Positions 35,620 through 44,731 of a stretch of DNA of 64,000 nucleotides are shown here, piece after piece. Under the pieces are notes generated by a model. That model was not told the DNA's origin. It saw only the letters and a list, made by a program, of their open reading frames with translations, and made no database searches. The translations under genes were made by a program, and so were the position numbers. Positions within the stretch are counted from its first letter, which is position 1. Each line of letters starts with the position of its first letter. Origin of the DNA: CAYRNR01 sp964425605 (GTDB lineage Bacteria; Myxococcota_A; UBA796; UBA9615; CAYRNR01); contig CAYRNR010000017.1 of assembly GCA_964425605.1 (NCBI GenBank), forward strand, positions 1 to 64,000. Direction: 5' to 3'.

Positions 35620-36456
35620 CTAGCCGGCGAACCGCGAGGTCGCCTCGGCCACCCACGCGTACTTCTTCTTGACGTCGGCCAGCGCCGATTCGGCGGACTC
35701 GGCCAGCTCGCGGTAGTTGTCCTTGTCCATCCGCTGGGCCTTGTCGCCGCCCGGCCACAGGCGCCACGAGTCGTTGTCGATCACGTCTCCGAGGAAGATC
35801 TCGTCGCGGCCGTCCACGCGGTGCAGGCCGAACTCGATCTTGAAGTCCACCAGGGTCACGCCGATCCCGGCCCAGGCGGCCTCGAGGGTCTCGAAGACCT
35901 TGACCGCCGTGTCCCGCTGATACGGCATGTAGTGATCCTCGAGCTGGCTGCGGGTGCCACCCTCGATGATGTCGGCGGGCGCGAGGTTCTCGTACTGCTC
36001 GAGGCCCACGGGCTTCTTGGGGTGGTGCAGCTCGAAGTGGCCGTCGTCGTTCCACAGCATCAGCGGATCGTGCCGCGCGTCGTCCTTGAAGAAGAACTCC
36101 ACCTTCAGCTCGTCGAAGACCGTGCCCTCGGGGATCTCCTTGTCGCGCTTGAGGTACGAGCCGGTCGCGATGCGGCGGACCACCACCTCGATGGGGAGCA
36201 TCTGAAGCTTGAGTGCGCGGAACGTCCGCTCGTCGACCGTCTCGACGTAGTGCGAGGGGACGCCGGCCTTCTTCAGCAGCTCGAAGCAATGGATCGTGGT
36301 GGCAGTGGCCAGCACGTCCTTGCCCTCGATGACGTCGCGCTTGGCTCCGTCACCGGCGGTGATGTCGGGCTTGCCCTCGACCAACACGCGGTCGGCGTCG
36401 TCGGGGTCCTGCCAGATGGTCTTGGTCTTGCCTTCGGCGATCTTGAGCTTGGCCAT
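35620..36456 (-). CDS. purC: Phosphoribosylaminoimidazole-succinocarboxamide (SAICAR) synthase
   Basis: This 278-residue protein has a clear family start AEGKTKTIW and the substrate loops VVVRRIATGSYLKRD, LVDFKIEFG and IFLGDVIDNDSWRLW. It joins CAIR and aspartate with ATP in purine synthesis, in the cytoplasm. The start follows GAGGAG. It is slightly longer than the E. coli enzyme (237) but within the range of the deltaproteobacterial form. It stands alone here, away from other pur genes. Confidence 0.96.
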   Translation of the reverse strand: MAKLKIAEGKTKTIWQDPDDADRVLVEGKPDITAGDGAKRDVIEGKDVLATATTIHCFELLKKAGVPSHYVETVDERTFRALKLQMLPIEVVVRRIATGSYLKRDKEIPEGTVFDELKVEFFFKDDARHDPLMLWNDDGHFELHHPKKPVGLEQYENLAPADIIEGGTRSQLEDHYMPYQRDTAVKVFETLEAAWAGIGVTLVDFKIEFGLHRVDGRDEIFLGDVIDNDSWRLWPGGDKAQRMDKDNYRELAESAESALADVKKKYAWVAEATSRFAG

Positions 36457-36595
36457 GGTCTCCTCGAGAGAGATGGCGGATGGGATCCGCCTCGAGTTGT
36501 GATCGTTGGCTTCGAACGCCGGACAGTCTCTTCGGGCTGGAGGGGAGGGTCAAGCCCGAATGGACGAGGGAAACACTCGACCCTCCGGTACAAAA

Positions 36596-36610
36596 GTAAC
36601 TGTCGGTTAC
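36596..36610. promoter_or_regulatory. TetR operator copy 1
   Basis: GTAAC-TGTCG-GTTAC, extended to 21 bases by AAA and TTT flanks (36593-36613). It is in the divergent region between purC and the tetR operon. Confidence 0.7.
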
Positions 36611-36650
36611 TTTTTCCCTTGCACCCCCTCATGGACCCTCTCTAACCTGG

Positions 36651-36665
36651 GTAACCGTTGGTTAC
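36651..36665. promoter_or_regulatory. TetR operator copy 2
   Basis: GTAAC-CGTTG-GTTAC, the same palindrome arms as copy 1, placed 55 bases further and 17 bases before the tetR ATG at 36682. A weak promoter (TTGCAC near 36619 with TCTAAC 16 bases on) lies between the copies. Confidence 0.7.
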
Positions 36666-36681
36666 TTTGGGCAGGAGAGGC

Positions 36682-37353
36682 ATGCCGGAGCTCGTCGCAG
36701 ACAGGGACAACCGCCGCGGCCATCGGGGGCCTGTGCTGCTCGCCGCGGCGCGCGATCTGTTCTTCGAGCAGGGCTACTCGGGCACGACCATGGCGCAGGT
36801 GGCCCAGCGGGCCGGCCTGAGCAAGCGCGCGACCTACCTGTACTTCAAGAACAAGGACGAGCTGTTCATCTCCGTGGCCTCGGCCGGGCTGGAGATCCTC
36901 CAGGCCTGGCTCGAGGAGATCGACGTCGACCAGGGCTCGCTGCCGTCGCGAATCCAGCAGACGATGGACGTGTACCTACGCTTCGCCACGGACGAGGCGG
37001 ATCACTTTCGCATCATCTTCTCCGAGGCCAGCGAGGAGATGCTCACCAACGTGTCCGCGCAGCTGCGCGAGCGGATGGCGTGCCAGGAGCGCGACTGCCT
37101 CGCCGTGGTGGCGCGGATCATCGAACGGGGCATCCGCGAGGGCGTGCTGCCGCCGTCGGATCCGTGGGAGACGGCGGTGATCTACTGGGGGACGGCCACC
37201 GGGATCCTGCTGCTGTCGTTCGGCGCGAGCCAGACGGTGGTGGGACGCAGCGTGCGGGAGGAGCTGATCGCCAAGGCCGTGTGGCTCCTCTTCCGCGGAT
37301 CGAATCCAGCCGCGGCAGGGGACAGCGCCCCATCGTGGCCCGAGGAGGGGTGA
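36682..37353 (+). CDS. TetR family transcriptional regulator
   Basis: This 223-residue protein starts at ATG 36682, since an earlier ATG (36658) falls in the operator and AGGAG precedes this one. It has a TetR helix-turn-helix (about 15-62, LLAAARDLFFEQGYSGTT and LSKRATYLYFKNKDELF). It is first in the operon and overlaps nothing; the next start is 2 bases after its stop. Paired GTAAC-N5-GTTAC palindromes upstream indicate autoregulation and control of the downstream acyl-CoA genes. Regulators of fatty-acid or aromatic acid catabolism are often of this type. Confidence 0.92.
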   Translation: MPELVADRDNRRGHRGPVLLAAARDLFFEQGYSGTTMAQVAQRAGLSKRATYLYFKNKDELFISVASAGLEILQAWLEEIDVDQGSLPSRIQQTMDVYLRFATDEADHFRIIFSEASEEMLTNVSAQLRERMACQERDCLAVVARIIERGIREGVLPPSDPWETAVIYWGTATGILLLSFGASQTVVGRSVREELIAKAVWLLFRGSNPAAAGDSAPSWPEEG

Positions 37354-37354
37354 C

Positions 37355-38566
37355 GTGACGAACAACTACCTTCAGCGGCTCGCGCTGCCGGCGTCGTGGA
37401 CGACCGACACCGACGCGGCCATGGCGGAGTCGGTGGGCCGCTGGGCCGAGGCCGAGGTGATGCGCCGCCGCACCGAGCTGGTGGAGGACCGCGACGCGCT
37501 GCTGGTCCCTGCGGCGGCCAGCCTGCTCGGCGAGCTGGGGCTGCGCCACCTGCTGGAGCCCGATGAGGATGGCGCGGCGATCCCGGCCGGGGCAGCGACC
37601 ACCGTGACCACCGTGCTCGAACAGGTGGGGCGCGCGGACACCGGCATCGCCGCCGGGCTGGCCGGGACCTACGCGCTGGACGTGGCCGCGCGGGTCCATC
37701 ACAAGCCCCGCGTCCGCAAGGCCTGTCTCGGGGGAGCCCGCGCCGAGCTGGGCGCGCTGGTCCTGCCGGGGTTCGGCGAGTCGGACCCGGCGTTCGACGG
37801 CCTCGATGCCCAGGTCGTGGCGCGGCGAGAGGGCCGCAGCTGGTTCCTCGACGGGACCGCGGTGCGGCCGCAGTTCGGCGGCGCCGATCCCCAGCTGCTG
37901 GCGGTGTTCGCCGCGCTGAAGGACGCACAGCCCGCGGTGCTCGTGGTGCCCGGGACCGCCGGTGGCCTGAGCCGTGGTCCGCATCTGAGGACCACGGGGC
38001 TGGCCTTCAGCCGCAGCGCCGAGCTGACGCTGCGCGCCGTGAAGGTCACCGACTCGATGGTGGTGTGCCGGGGCGCCGCGGCCTGCTCGGAGCTGGTGGC
38101 CTGGGCGAGGCTCGGATGCGCGGCCGCCGCCGCGGGCGCGGCCCAGGCCGGGTACGCGATCCTCGACGACTGGGCGGACAACCGCGTGATCAAGGGGCGC
38201 GGCCAACCGTTCAAACGCAACGCGCTGGTGGCGGCGACCCTGGGGGAGATCGGGGGCCACCTCCTCTCGAGCCGCATCCGGCTGTACGGTCTCGCGCAGC
38301 TGCTCGACGAGGCCGCCGGGGATCCCGACGCGCCCCCCTCGGCGTCGCGTCACACCGCGGCGCTGGTGGTGTCCCGCGAGGTGATCGCGTCCTCCCTGGC
38401 GGTCCTCGACCGCGGCATGGAGCTGATGGCCTCGGCCGGGTACGCCACCGAGTGGAACCTGGAGCGCTACTGGCGCGACGTGCGCACGCTGCAGTGCCTC
38501 CAGGGCTCGTCGACCCACGCCCGGACCACCGTCGCCCGCCACCTGTTCGGCACCGAGATCCGCTGA
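37355..38566 (+). CDS. Acyl-CoA dehydrogenase-like flavoprotein, divergent
   Basis: This 403-residue protein starts at GTG 37355. The acyl-CoA dehydrogenase fold is recognisable: helical N-domain, a middle beta-domain (about 120-230) and a C-terminal helical domain (WNLERYWRDVRTLQCLQGSSTHAR). The usual catalytic Glu of YEGT is replaced by Gln (LQGS). A Glu in ACSELVAW near helix G could serve instead, as in isovaleryl-CoA dehydrogenase. It has weaker family motifs than its neighbour, so one of the pair may be non-catalytic. Confidence 0.78.
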   Translation: MTNNYLQRLALPASWTTDTDAAMAESVGRWAEAEVMRRRTELVEDRDALLVPAAASLLGELGLRHLLEPDEDGAAIPAGAATTVTTVLEQVGRADTGIAAGLAGTYALDVAARVHHKPRVRKACLGGARAELGALVLPGFGESDPAFDGLDAQVVARREGRSWFLDGTAVRPQFGGADPQLLAVFAALKDAQPAVLVVPGTAGGLSRGPHLRTTGLAFSRSAELTLRAVKVTDSMVVCRGAAACSELVAWARLGCAAAAAGAAQAGYAILDDWADNRVIKGRGQPFKRNALVAATLGEIGGHLLSSRIRLYGLAQLLDEAAGDPDAPPSASRHTAALVVSREVIASSLAVLDRGMELMASAGYATEWNLERYWRDVRTLQCLQGSSTHARTTVARHLFGTEIR

Positions 38567-38579
38567 GGAGGGGACCGAG

Positions 38580-39848
38580 ATGGCCAGCTTCGACGACGTG
38601 ACCGCCCCCCGCGACCAGCTGTCCCCGATGGACCGCCGCATGGGCCGCATCATCCGCGACTGGGCCGAGACCGAGGTCATGCCGCACCGCCGCCGGTACG
38701 ACGAGGACTGGTCCGACCACGCCCTGATCGAACCCGCCATGGCCCGGCTCATGGGCGAACTGGGCCTGCAGCGGATGCTGTTCCCCGAGGACCTGGGGGG
38801 TATGGGCTTCGGCCGGGCGCGGCACCTGGGCACCTCGAGCTTCCACATCCTCGAGGAGGTGGCCCGGGCAGACTCCGGGATCGCCGTGGCCTTCGGGGTG
38901 CTGTTCTGGCCGCTGTTGATGATCACCCGCCGGCCTCACGAGAATCGCAGGCTGTGCGAGGAGTTCGCGCCGCTGTTCTGCGGCACGCGCCGGCCGGTCT
39001 ACGCCGCCAACGCCATGACCGAACCCCAGGGGGGGGCGGACATCGAGAACCTGGACCTGCTGGGCGGCTCCACGATCCGCACCACGGCGCGCCTGGACGG
39101 GGACGAGTGGGTGATCCGCGGACACAAGCTGTGGCCCACCAACTCCGGTGGCGTCGCCGACCTGTTCGGCGTGGTGTGCACCACGGATCCCGGGTCCAGC
39201 GATCCCCGGGATCTCGCGTTCATCTTCGTGCCTGCGGACGCCCCCGGTGTGACCCAGGGCAAGCCGTACCCCAAGGCAGGGATGGCCGCGGACAAGAACG
39301 GCGACATCTGGTTCGAGGACGTGCGGGTGCCGGCGTGGTACCGGGCCCACGGCCCCGGCGACGACGCCCTGTACTTCAAGGAGGTCATCTCGTTCGGGCT
39401 GCTGGGGTCGATGGCCTTCGCCTCGGGGGTGATGCTGGACCTGTTGCGGCTGCTGCGGGAGTTCGCCGACACCACGCAGCTGCGGGGCCGGCCGCTCAAG
39501 GAGAACGACGACGCGGCCGCGGTGCTGGCCGACGTGGTGGCCGACGCCCAGCTGATTCGAATCGCTGGATACCAGTTCGCGCGAATGCTCGACCGGCCCG
39601 ACCTCTACGGCGAACCGTGGTCCGACGAGGTGGTGGCCCAGGGGCGCGCGCTCAAGGTCGCGACGTGCGACCGGACGCTGTCCGCGCTGGGGCGGGCGAT
39701 GGACCTGATGGGAGAGCACGGCGCCGACCGCGCCCGGGACGTGGAGAAGCACTGGCGGGACTTCAAGATCGTGCAGCTGTGGATGGGGGGCAAGCAGCTG
39801 TGCCAGATGGAGGCCGCCCGGTGGTTCTTCGAATGCGAGACTCTGTAG
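38580..39848 (+). CDS. Acyl-CoA dehydrogenase
   Basis: This 422-residue protein has the typical FAD/substrate motifs YAANAMTEPQGGAD and the WPTNSGG strand, and the flavin-binding GEHGADRARDVEKHWRDFKI segment. The catalytic Glu of YEGT is absent (LWMGGKQ), while FKEVIS in helix G carries a Glu at the place used by isovaleryl-CoA dehydrogenase. It starts 13 bases after the paralogous gene. Likely role: dehydrogenation of an acyl- or alicyclic-CoA feeding or draining the reductase encoded further down. Confidence 0.88.
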   Translation: MASFDDVTAPRDQLSPMDRRMGRIIRDWAETEVMPHRRRYDEDWSDHALIEPAMARLMGELGLQRMLFPEDLGGMGFGRARHLGTSSFHILEEVARADSGIAVAFGVLFWPLLMITRRPHENRRLCEEFAPLFCGTRRPVYAANAMTEPQGGADIENLDLLGGSTIRTTARLDGDEWVIRGHKLWPTNSGGVADLFGVVCTTDPGSSDPRDLAFIFVPADAPGVTQGKPYPKAGMAADKNGDIWFEDVRVPAWYRAHGPGDDALYFKEVISFGLLGSMAFASGVMLDLLRLLREFADTTQLRGRPLKENDDAAAVLADVVADAQLIRIAGYQFARMLDRPDLYGEPWSDEVVAQGRALKVATCDRTLSALGRAMDLMGEHGADRARDVEKHWRDFKIVQLWMGGKQLCQMEAARWFFECETL

Positions 39849-39856
39849 GAGGGGAC

Positions 39857-40492
39857 ATGGTCGACCCGACCGAGGCAGGGGTGCTGGAGGGAAGCTCGCG
39901 GGTCCTGCGCGAGCTACTGCGCGCCCCGCGCACGCGCCAGTCGCTGGCGGTGTTGCTGGATCAGCTGGACCCGGGCAACGCCGGGCTGCTGGTCGACGCG
40001 CTGACCGACGACCCCGGCCTGAACATGGACCTGGTGGTCTCCACGCCGGCCGTGGCCAACGCGACCACCGTGCTGCTCCACCGGCTGCTGACCCAGCTGG
40101 CCTCGGCTCCTCCGGAGCTGATCCGCGAGCTGGCGCCGAAGCTGATCGGTGAGATCGACGCCCGCCGGCTCGGGCAGACGGTGGGGCTGGCCCTGGCGCT
40201 GGGCCTGCGCGCCACCGACTCCGACGACGGCGACGCGGCGCTCGAGGCCCTGGGCGAGGGGATCGGCGAGGGGCTGCGCACCGCGCTGGAGGCGTCGGAA
40301 CTCCCCCCCGACGACGTGCTGCGGCGCGGTGTGCGCTGGGGCCTGGGGAAGTCGGTCGTCGCGGCGGAACCCCTGCAGCGGCTGGCTCGCGAGGAGCCGG
40401 ACTTCGTCCGGGAGAAGGTCGGCCCCCTGGCGCGCGCCCTGCGCGAGGTGGCCGAGGTCGCCCTCGACGAGAGCGAGGCCGACCATGACTGA
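39857..40492 (+). CDS. Unknown helical protein A of the reductase operon
   Basis: This 211-residue protein starts at ATG 39857 behind GGAGGGGAC. No family recognised. It is almost wholly alpha-helical, rich in Leu, Ala, Asp and Glu, without signal peptide, membrane segment or Cys. Its N-terminal 65 residues (RVLRELLRAPRTRQS to MDLVVSTPAVANA) match the start of the next protein in the same order, so the two share a module. It overlaps the next gene by 8 bases. Confidence 0.75.
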   Translation: MVDPTEAGVLEGSSRVLRELLRAPRTRQSLAVLLDQLDPGNAGLLVDALTDDPGLNMDLVVSTPAVANATTVLLHRLLTQLASAPPELIRELAPKLIGEIDARRLGQTVGLALALGLRATDSDDGDAALEALGEGIGEGLRTALEASELPPDDVLRRGVRWGLGKSVVAAEPLQRLAREEPDFVREKVGPLARALREVAEVALDESEADHD

Positions 40493-42206
40493 GCGCGTCG
40501 CGGTCACGGAATCAACGGGCTCGGCCGCGCCGGCGGTCCTGCGCGAGATCCTGCGGACGCCCGCTTTCCGGGAGCTGATCCGCATCCAGCTCGGGGGCGT
40601 GGACGGGGCCGCGGGCCGCGAGCTGGTGCGCACCCTGATCCAGGAGGAGGTGGCGCTGCCGCTGGACCTCGTGGGCTGCTCGCCCGCCGCGGTGGACGCG
40701 GCCATCGGTGGCGCCCTGGAGGTGGGGCAGCGCCTGGCCGGTCTCCCCGAACCGCTGCTGCGCGCCTACGTGGACGACATCCTCGCCGACCTGGACGCGG
40801 ACGCGGCCCGGGAGCTGCCCCGGGTCTGGGGTCCGCTGCTCGTGCGGACCCTGCCGTTTGCCACGGCCGTGCTGGCCGAGGCGGTCGAGGGGCTGGCGAG
40901 GTCCGTGGACGAACCGGGCCGTCGCGCAGAGGTGGTCGAGGAGATCCTCACCGGGCTGGACGCCGATCGCATCGGCGACGCGATCAACGCCCTGAGCGCG
41001 CTGGTGATCCACGCCCGCGCCGACACCCCCGGCGTGATCGTCGAGTCCGGCGCCGTCGGCCGGCTCCTCGACGCGCTGGACACCGGCAAGCTGCGCAAGG
41101 CGGCGGGCGCGGTCTCCTCGATGGGCCGCGACGCTGTCCTGGCCGCGGTGGACCACGGCCTCTCCGACCCGGTGGTGCTCGCCAACACGGTCGTGGCGCT
41201 GGCCCCCCTGGTCAACGACGGGCTGGCCGTGGTGGCCGGCACGCTGGAGCGCCTGAACCTGCCCGACGAACTCCTCGCCTCGTCCGTGCTGACGCTGATC
41301 GACGACCTCGACGGCGAAGCGCTGGGGAGGATCGCCACGGGGGCGGCCGCGGCCGTCAACGGGATCCACGCGGGATCGCTGACCCTCGGGGGCACGGAGC
41401 CGGCGTTCAGGGCCACCGTGGCCGACCTGCTCGATCAGGCGCTGCAGACCGTGGATGGCCCCACCGTCGCGCGGGCCGTGATCGCGCTGGGTGAGGATGG
41501 CGAGACCCTCTCGGCGGTGCTCGCCGACTGGGTCCGCAGGGACCCGGCGGTGCTGCGCGGCTGGGCCGAGACGGCGGCCCGGACCGGGGCGCCGCTGGTT
41601 CGCGGAGCCGCCGCCGTGGTGCGCGAGGTCAACGCCCTGCCCGACGAGCGCCTCGCCGACGCGGTCGCGTCCTTCTGCGAGGCTGCCGAGCCGGGCGAGG
41701 CGGCGCGCCTGGTCAACGAGCTCGCGGCGCTGGCCCTGCGCCTGCACGAGCAGCGAGCGGGAGCGGCGCCCCTGCAGGAGCTCGTGGCGGAGATGGACCT
41801 GCGCCGGCTCGCGGCCGTCGCCGCCACGTTGGGTGAGGAACTGGTCCACGCGGGAGCGGAGCACCCTCAGGTTCGCGAGGCCCTGGCACCCCGTGCACTG
41901 GGGGACCGCATCAACGGGCAGCTGCGGCGATTCAACCGCTACATGGATCGCGGATTCGAGGACAACACCCTGCTGCAGGTGGTGGACGCCGTGGATCCCG
42001 TGGAGCTCGAACAGGCCTGGCGCCACGTGCTGGGACTGCTCACGGGGACCGCCGTGTCCAGCGCCGAGCTGGTCCGGGCGGTGTTCCGTCCGGCCGTGGA
42101 CGTGGGCCTCGAGTCGGCCCGCGTGGTCCTCGGCCCGGCCATGTCCGTCCGCGCACAGCGACGTGTGGGTCGCAGGAGGTTCCCGTGGATCGGTTCGAAC
42201 CGCTGA
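40485..42206 (+). CDS. Unknown helical repeat protein B of the reductase operon
   Basis: This 573-residue all-helical protein has the same N-terminal module as the preceding protein, followed by repeated Leu/Ala/Val-rich helices that look like a helical-repeat scaffold. It has only one or two Cys and no catalytic motif that I can name. No signal peptide. It is translationally coupled on both sides (8-base overlap before, 22-base overlap with the next start). A scaffold or assembly factor for the CoA enzymes is an inference from position. Confidence 0.75.
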   Translation: MTERVAVTESTGSAAPAVLREILRTPAFRELIRIQLGGVDGAAGRELVRTLIQEEVALPLDLVGCSPAAVDAAIGGALEVGQRLAGLPEPLLRAYVDDILADLDADAARELPRVWGPLLVRTLPFATAVLAEAVEGLARSVDEPGRRAEVVEEILTGLDADRIGDAINALSALVIHARADTPGVIVESGAVGRLLDALDTGKLRKAAGAVSSMGRDAVLAAVDHGLSDPVVLANTVVALAPLVNDGLAVVAGTLERLNLPDELLASSVLTLIDDLDGEALGRIATGAAAAVNGIHAGSLTLGGTEPAFRATVADLLDQALQTVDGPTVARAVIALGEDGETLSAVLADWVRRDPAVLRGWAETAARTGAPLVRGAAAVVREVNALPDERLADAVASFCEAAEPGEAARLVNELAALALRLHEQRAGAAPLQELVAEMDLRRLAAVAATLGEELVHAGAEHPQVREALAPRALGDRINGQLRRFNRYMDRGFEDNTLLQVVDAVDPVELEQAWRHVLGLLTGTAVSSAELVRAVFRPAVDVGLESARVVLGPAMSVRAQRRVGRRRFPWIGSNR

Positions 42207-43315
42207 TCGCGACGCTGGAGAACGAGGCCGTCCGCCAGGCCCGGGCCGACGGCGGCCTCGTGGTGGGGTACGCGTGCCTGTTCACCCCCGTCGAGGTGCT
42301 GGACGCGGCCGGCGTCTTCCCCTACCGCATCAAGGCCCTGGGCAACTCGGACACCGACCTGGCCGACGCCCGGCTGTCGCGGTTCAACTGCAGCTTCTGC
42401 CGCTCGTGCCTCCAGCTGGGCCTCGACGGCTCCTACGACTTCCTCGACGGCCTCGTGGAGTCCAACGGCTGCGACCAGCTGCGCGGCATGTTCGAGAACT
42501 GGCAGTACGCCCGTCCGCAGCCCTTCTTCCACTACGTCCGGGCCCCCCACCGGGTGATCGACGAGGCGCTGGACCACTTCCACCTGGAGCTTCGCCGCTA
42601 TCGCGACGCGATCCAGGAGCTCACAGGGGTGGAGCTGACCGACCAGCGGCTTCGCGATGCCATGGCGCGGCAGGCGCGAATTCGCGAGCGCCTGCACGCG
42701 CTGTGGGCGCTGCGCGAGGGCGATCCGTCCACGGTGTCGGGCACCGACGCCCTGCGCGTGATGATCGCCGAGGGCTCGGTCCCGCCGGCACGGTTCGAGG
42801 GGCTGCTCTCCGAGCTGCTCGCCGATCTGGAGTCCGGTCGATCGCGCTCCACCGCCCCGCCGGTCCGCGCGCGGCTGCTGTTCGGCGGCGCGGCCACCGA
42901 CGAGATCGAGTTCGTCGAGGAGATGGAGCAACTCGGCGGCCGCGTCGTCGCGGACACGATGTGCTTCGGCTCGCGGGCCTTCTGGGCGAGCGCTGACGCC
43001 GACGGCGATCCGCTTCAGGTCCTCGCGGATCAATACCTGCGCCAGTCCCTGTGCCCGCGGATGTACGAGGAGTTCGACCGCCGCTTGCAGTTCATCCTCG
43101 ACGCGGTCGATCGGGCGAGGGTGGACGGCGTCGTGCTGGTCCACAACAAGTTCTGCGACGTCCACGGGATCGACAACGCCCTGCTGCGGCTTCGTCTGGA
43201 GGAGCGCGGCGTGCCCGTGCTGTCCCTGGAGAAGGAGTACGGCGCGATCGCCGACCGCGGCCGCGTCCGGACCCGCGTCCAGGCTTTCCTCGAGCGGATC
43301 GGAGGGACACGATGA
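42185..43315 (+). CDS. Benzoyl-CoA reductase / 2-hydroxyacyl-CoA dehydratase family subunit (BcrC-like)
   Basis: This 376-residue protein starts at GTG 42185 with AGGAGG five bases before. The HgdB/BcrB/BcrC fold is shown by YACLFTPVEVLDAAGVFPYRI, the FNCSFCRSC cluster segment, SNGCDQLRGMFENW and HNKFCDVHG followed by GVPVLSLEKEYG. The conserved Cys of each half bind [4Fe-4S] clusters at the active site. It is the first of four genes in the same order as bcrC-B-A-D of Thauera. Family members either reduce an aromatic ring or dehydrate a 2-hydroxyacyl-CoA; sequence alone does not decide. Confidence 0.85.
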   Translation: MDRFEPLIATLENEAVRQARADGGLVVGYACLFTPVEVLDAAGVFPYRIKALGNSDTDLADARLSRFNCSFCRSCLQLGLDGSYDFLDGLVESNGCDQLRGMFENWQYARPQPFFHYVRAPHRVIDEALDHFHLELRRYRDAIQELTGVELTDQRLRDAMARQARIRERLHALWALREGDPSTVSGTDALRVMIAEGSVPPARFEGLLSELLADLESGRSRSTAPPVRARLLFGGAATDEIEFVEEMEQLGGRVVADTMCFGSRAFWASADADGDPLQVLADQYLRQSLCPRMYEEFDRRLQFILDAVDRARVDGVVLVHNKFCDVHGIDNALLRLRLEERGVPVLSLEKEYGAIADRGRVRTRVQAFLERIGGTR

Positions 43316-44727
43316 CGGTGCAGGTCCACGACGGTCTGTTCAACCGGATCCTGGGGGTGTTCGAGATGCTCGAGGGCATCCGCGGGATTCCCAGCGACGA
43401 GGAGGTCGAGGGGCTGCTGGCGGTGCTGCCTCCCGAGGTGGGCAACAACCTCTCGCCGTTCTTCGAGCCCCACGTGCGAGCCGCTGGCGTGCCGTTCCTG
43501 CACTCGCTGATGCGGTGGCTCTTCCGCATCCGCGACGCCCGGCGCGAGGGCCGCAAGGTGGTCCTGGTGCCGTTCAACTTCCCGCCGGACCTGGTCATGG
43601 CGTTCGAGGGCGCCGAGCCCATGACGTCGGAGGTGATGACCACCCTGGCCGCCGTGGGTCTGCAAGGCGGCGGCGAGCGCTACTGGGACCTGATGATGTC
43701 CCTGGGGCTGCCGGACCACATCTGCTCGTCCAACAGCGTGGAGATCGGCTCGGTGCTGTCCGGTGAGGACCTCGTCCCCGACGCCATCGTCTCGGCGGCT
43801 CCCGGCGGCTGCGACGCCAACTCCAAGATCCACGAGTTCCTGTCGAACTACCTGGACATCCCCCAGTTCCTGCTGGAGAAGCCCGTCGACGACACGCCGG
43901 AGGGGCGCGCACAGTTCGCGGTGTACTTCCACAAGCTCATCGCCGATCTGGAGGGGTATCTCGGCGAGCGCCTCGACGAGGCCCGGCTCCGGGCGCTGCT
44001 CACCCGCGCGAACCGTTGCACCGAGCTGTACTGGGAGCTGTACGAGCTGCACAAGGCGCGGCCGTGTCCAGTGCCCAACATCTTCGCGCTGTTCCTGGCC
44101 CCGCTGAGGTTCTGCAGCTGGGGTACCCCCGAGGCCATCGAGGTCCTCGAGGGCATGGTGGCCGTCAGCCGTGCGCGGCTGGAGCGCGGGGAGTATCCCG
44201 CGGAGCGGGAGCGGGTCCGCATCCTGTGGGCATACACCAGCTACTACTTCGACCTGAAGGGCCTGCACAGCTGGATGGAGCAGCGCGGGTACACGTTCCT
44301 GTTCGACGTGCTCGATCTGTACATGCCCCAGCCCGTGGACCTGACGAACATGGACACGATGGTCGGCGGCCTGGTCGCCACGGCGTGGGACTACCCCATG
44401 AACCGCCAGATGGCCGCGCCGTCCATGTCCCACGCCTGGACCCGCGACGTCTCCTACACCGCCCGGGATCTGGAGGCGGACTGCGTGGTCTACTGCGGCC
44501 ACGACGCGTGCAAGCAGACCTGGTCGGTGGTCTCGATCCTGCGCGAGCAGCTGATGAAGCAGGCCGGCATCCCCCTGCTGATCCTGCACGGCGACTCGTG
44601 GATGAAGACCACCACACCCATCACCGCCATCCAGAAGGACATCGACGAGTTCGTCAACGGGGTGGTCCTGAGCAAGCGCCGGGGCCGGCGGCGGCTGCGC
44701 AAGCGGCCCCCGGCGGGTGAGGGGTGA
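43312..44727 (+). CDS. Benzoyl-CoA reductase / 2-hydroxyacyl-CoA dehydratase family subunit (BcrB-like)
   Basis: This 471-residue protein overlaps the previous stop (ATGA). Conserved Cys sit in HICSSNS, GGCDANSKIHEFL (near residue 164), FCSWGTPE and VYCGHDACKQTWS, matching the two-domain HgdB-type fold. It is larger than its partner. Together they would form the heterodimeric reductase body that accepts electrons from the ATPase pair encoded next. The Arg/Lys-rich C-terminal tail (RRGRRRLRKR) is unusual and may bind nucleic acid, membrane or acidic partner. Confidence 0.85.
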   Translation: MTVQVHDGLFNRILGVFEMLEGIRGIPSDEEVEGLLAVLPPEVGNNLSPFFEPHVRAAGVPFLHSLMRWLFRIRDARREGRKVVLVPFNFPPDLVMAFEGAEPMTSEVMTTLAAVGLQGGGERYWDLMMSLGLPDHICSSNSVEIGSVLSGEDLVPDAIVSAAPGGCDANSKIHEFLSNYLDIPQFLLEKPVDDTPEGRAQFAVYFHKLIADLEGYLGERLDEARLRALLTRANRCTELYWELYELHKARPCPVPNIFALFLAPLRFCSWGTPEAIEVLEGMVAVSRARLERGEYPAERERVRILWAYTSYYFDLKGLHSWMEQRGYTFLFDVLDLYMPQPVDLTNMDTMVGGLVATAWDYPMNRQMAAPSMSHAWTRDVSYTARDLEADCVVYCGHDACKQTWSVVSILREQLMKQAGIPLLILHGDSWMKTTTPITAIQKDIDEFVNGVVLSKRRGRRRLRKRPPAGEG

Positions 44728-44731
44728 GCCG

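Noticed and set aside
40512..42026. Minus-strand 504-codon frame opposite helical protein B
   Set aside because: His/Arg/Gly-rich shadow without start signals; the plus frame is in a coupled operon.
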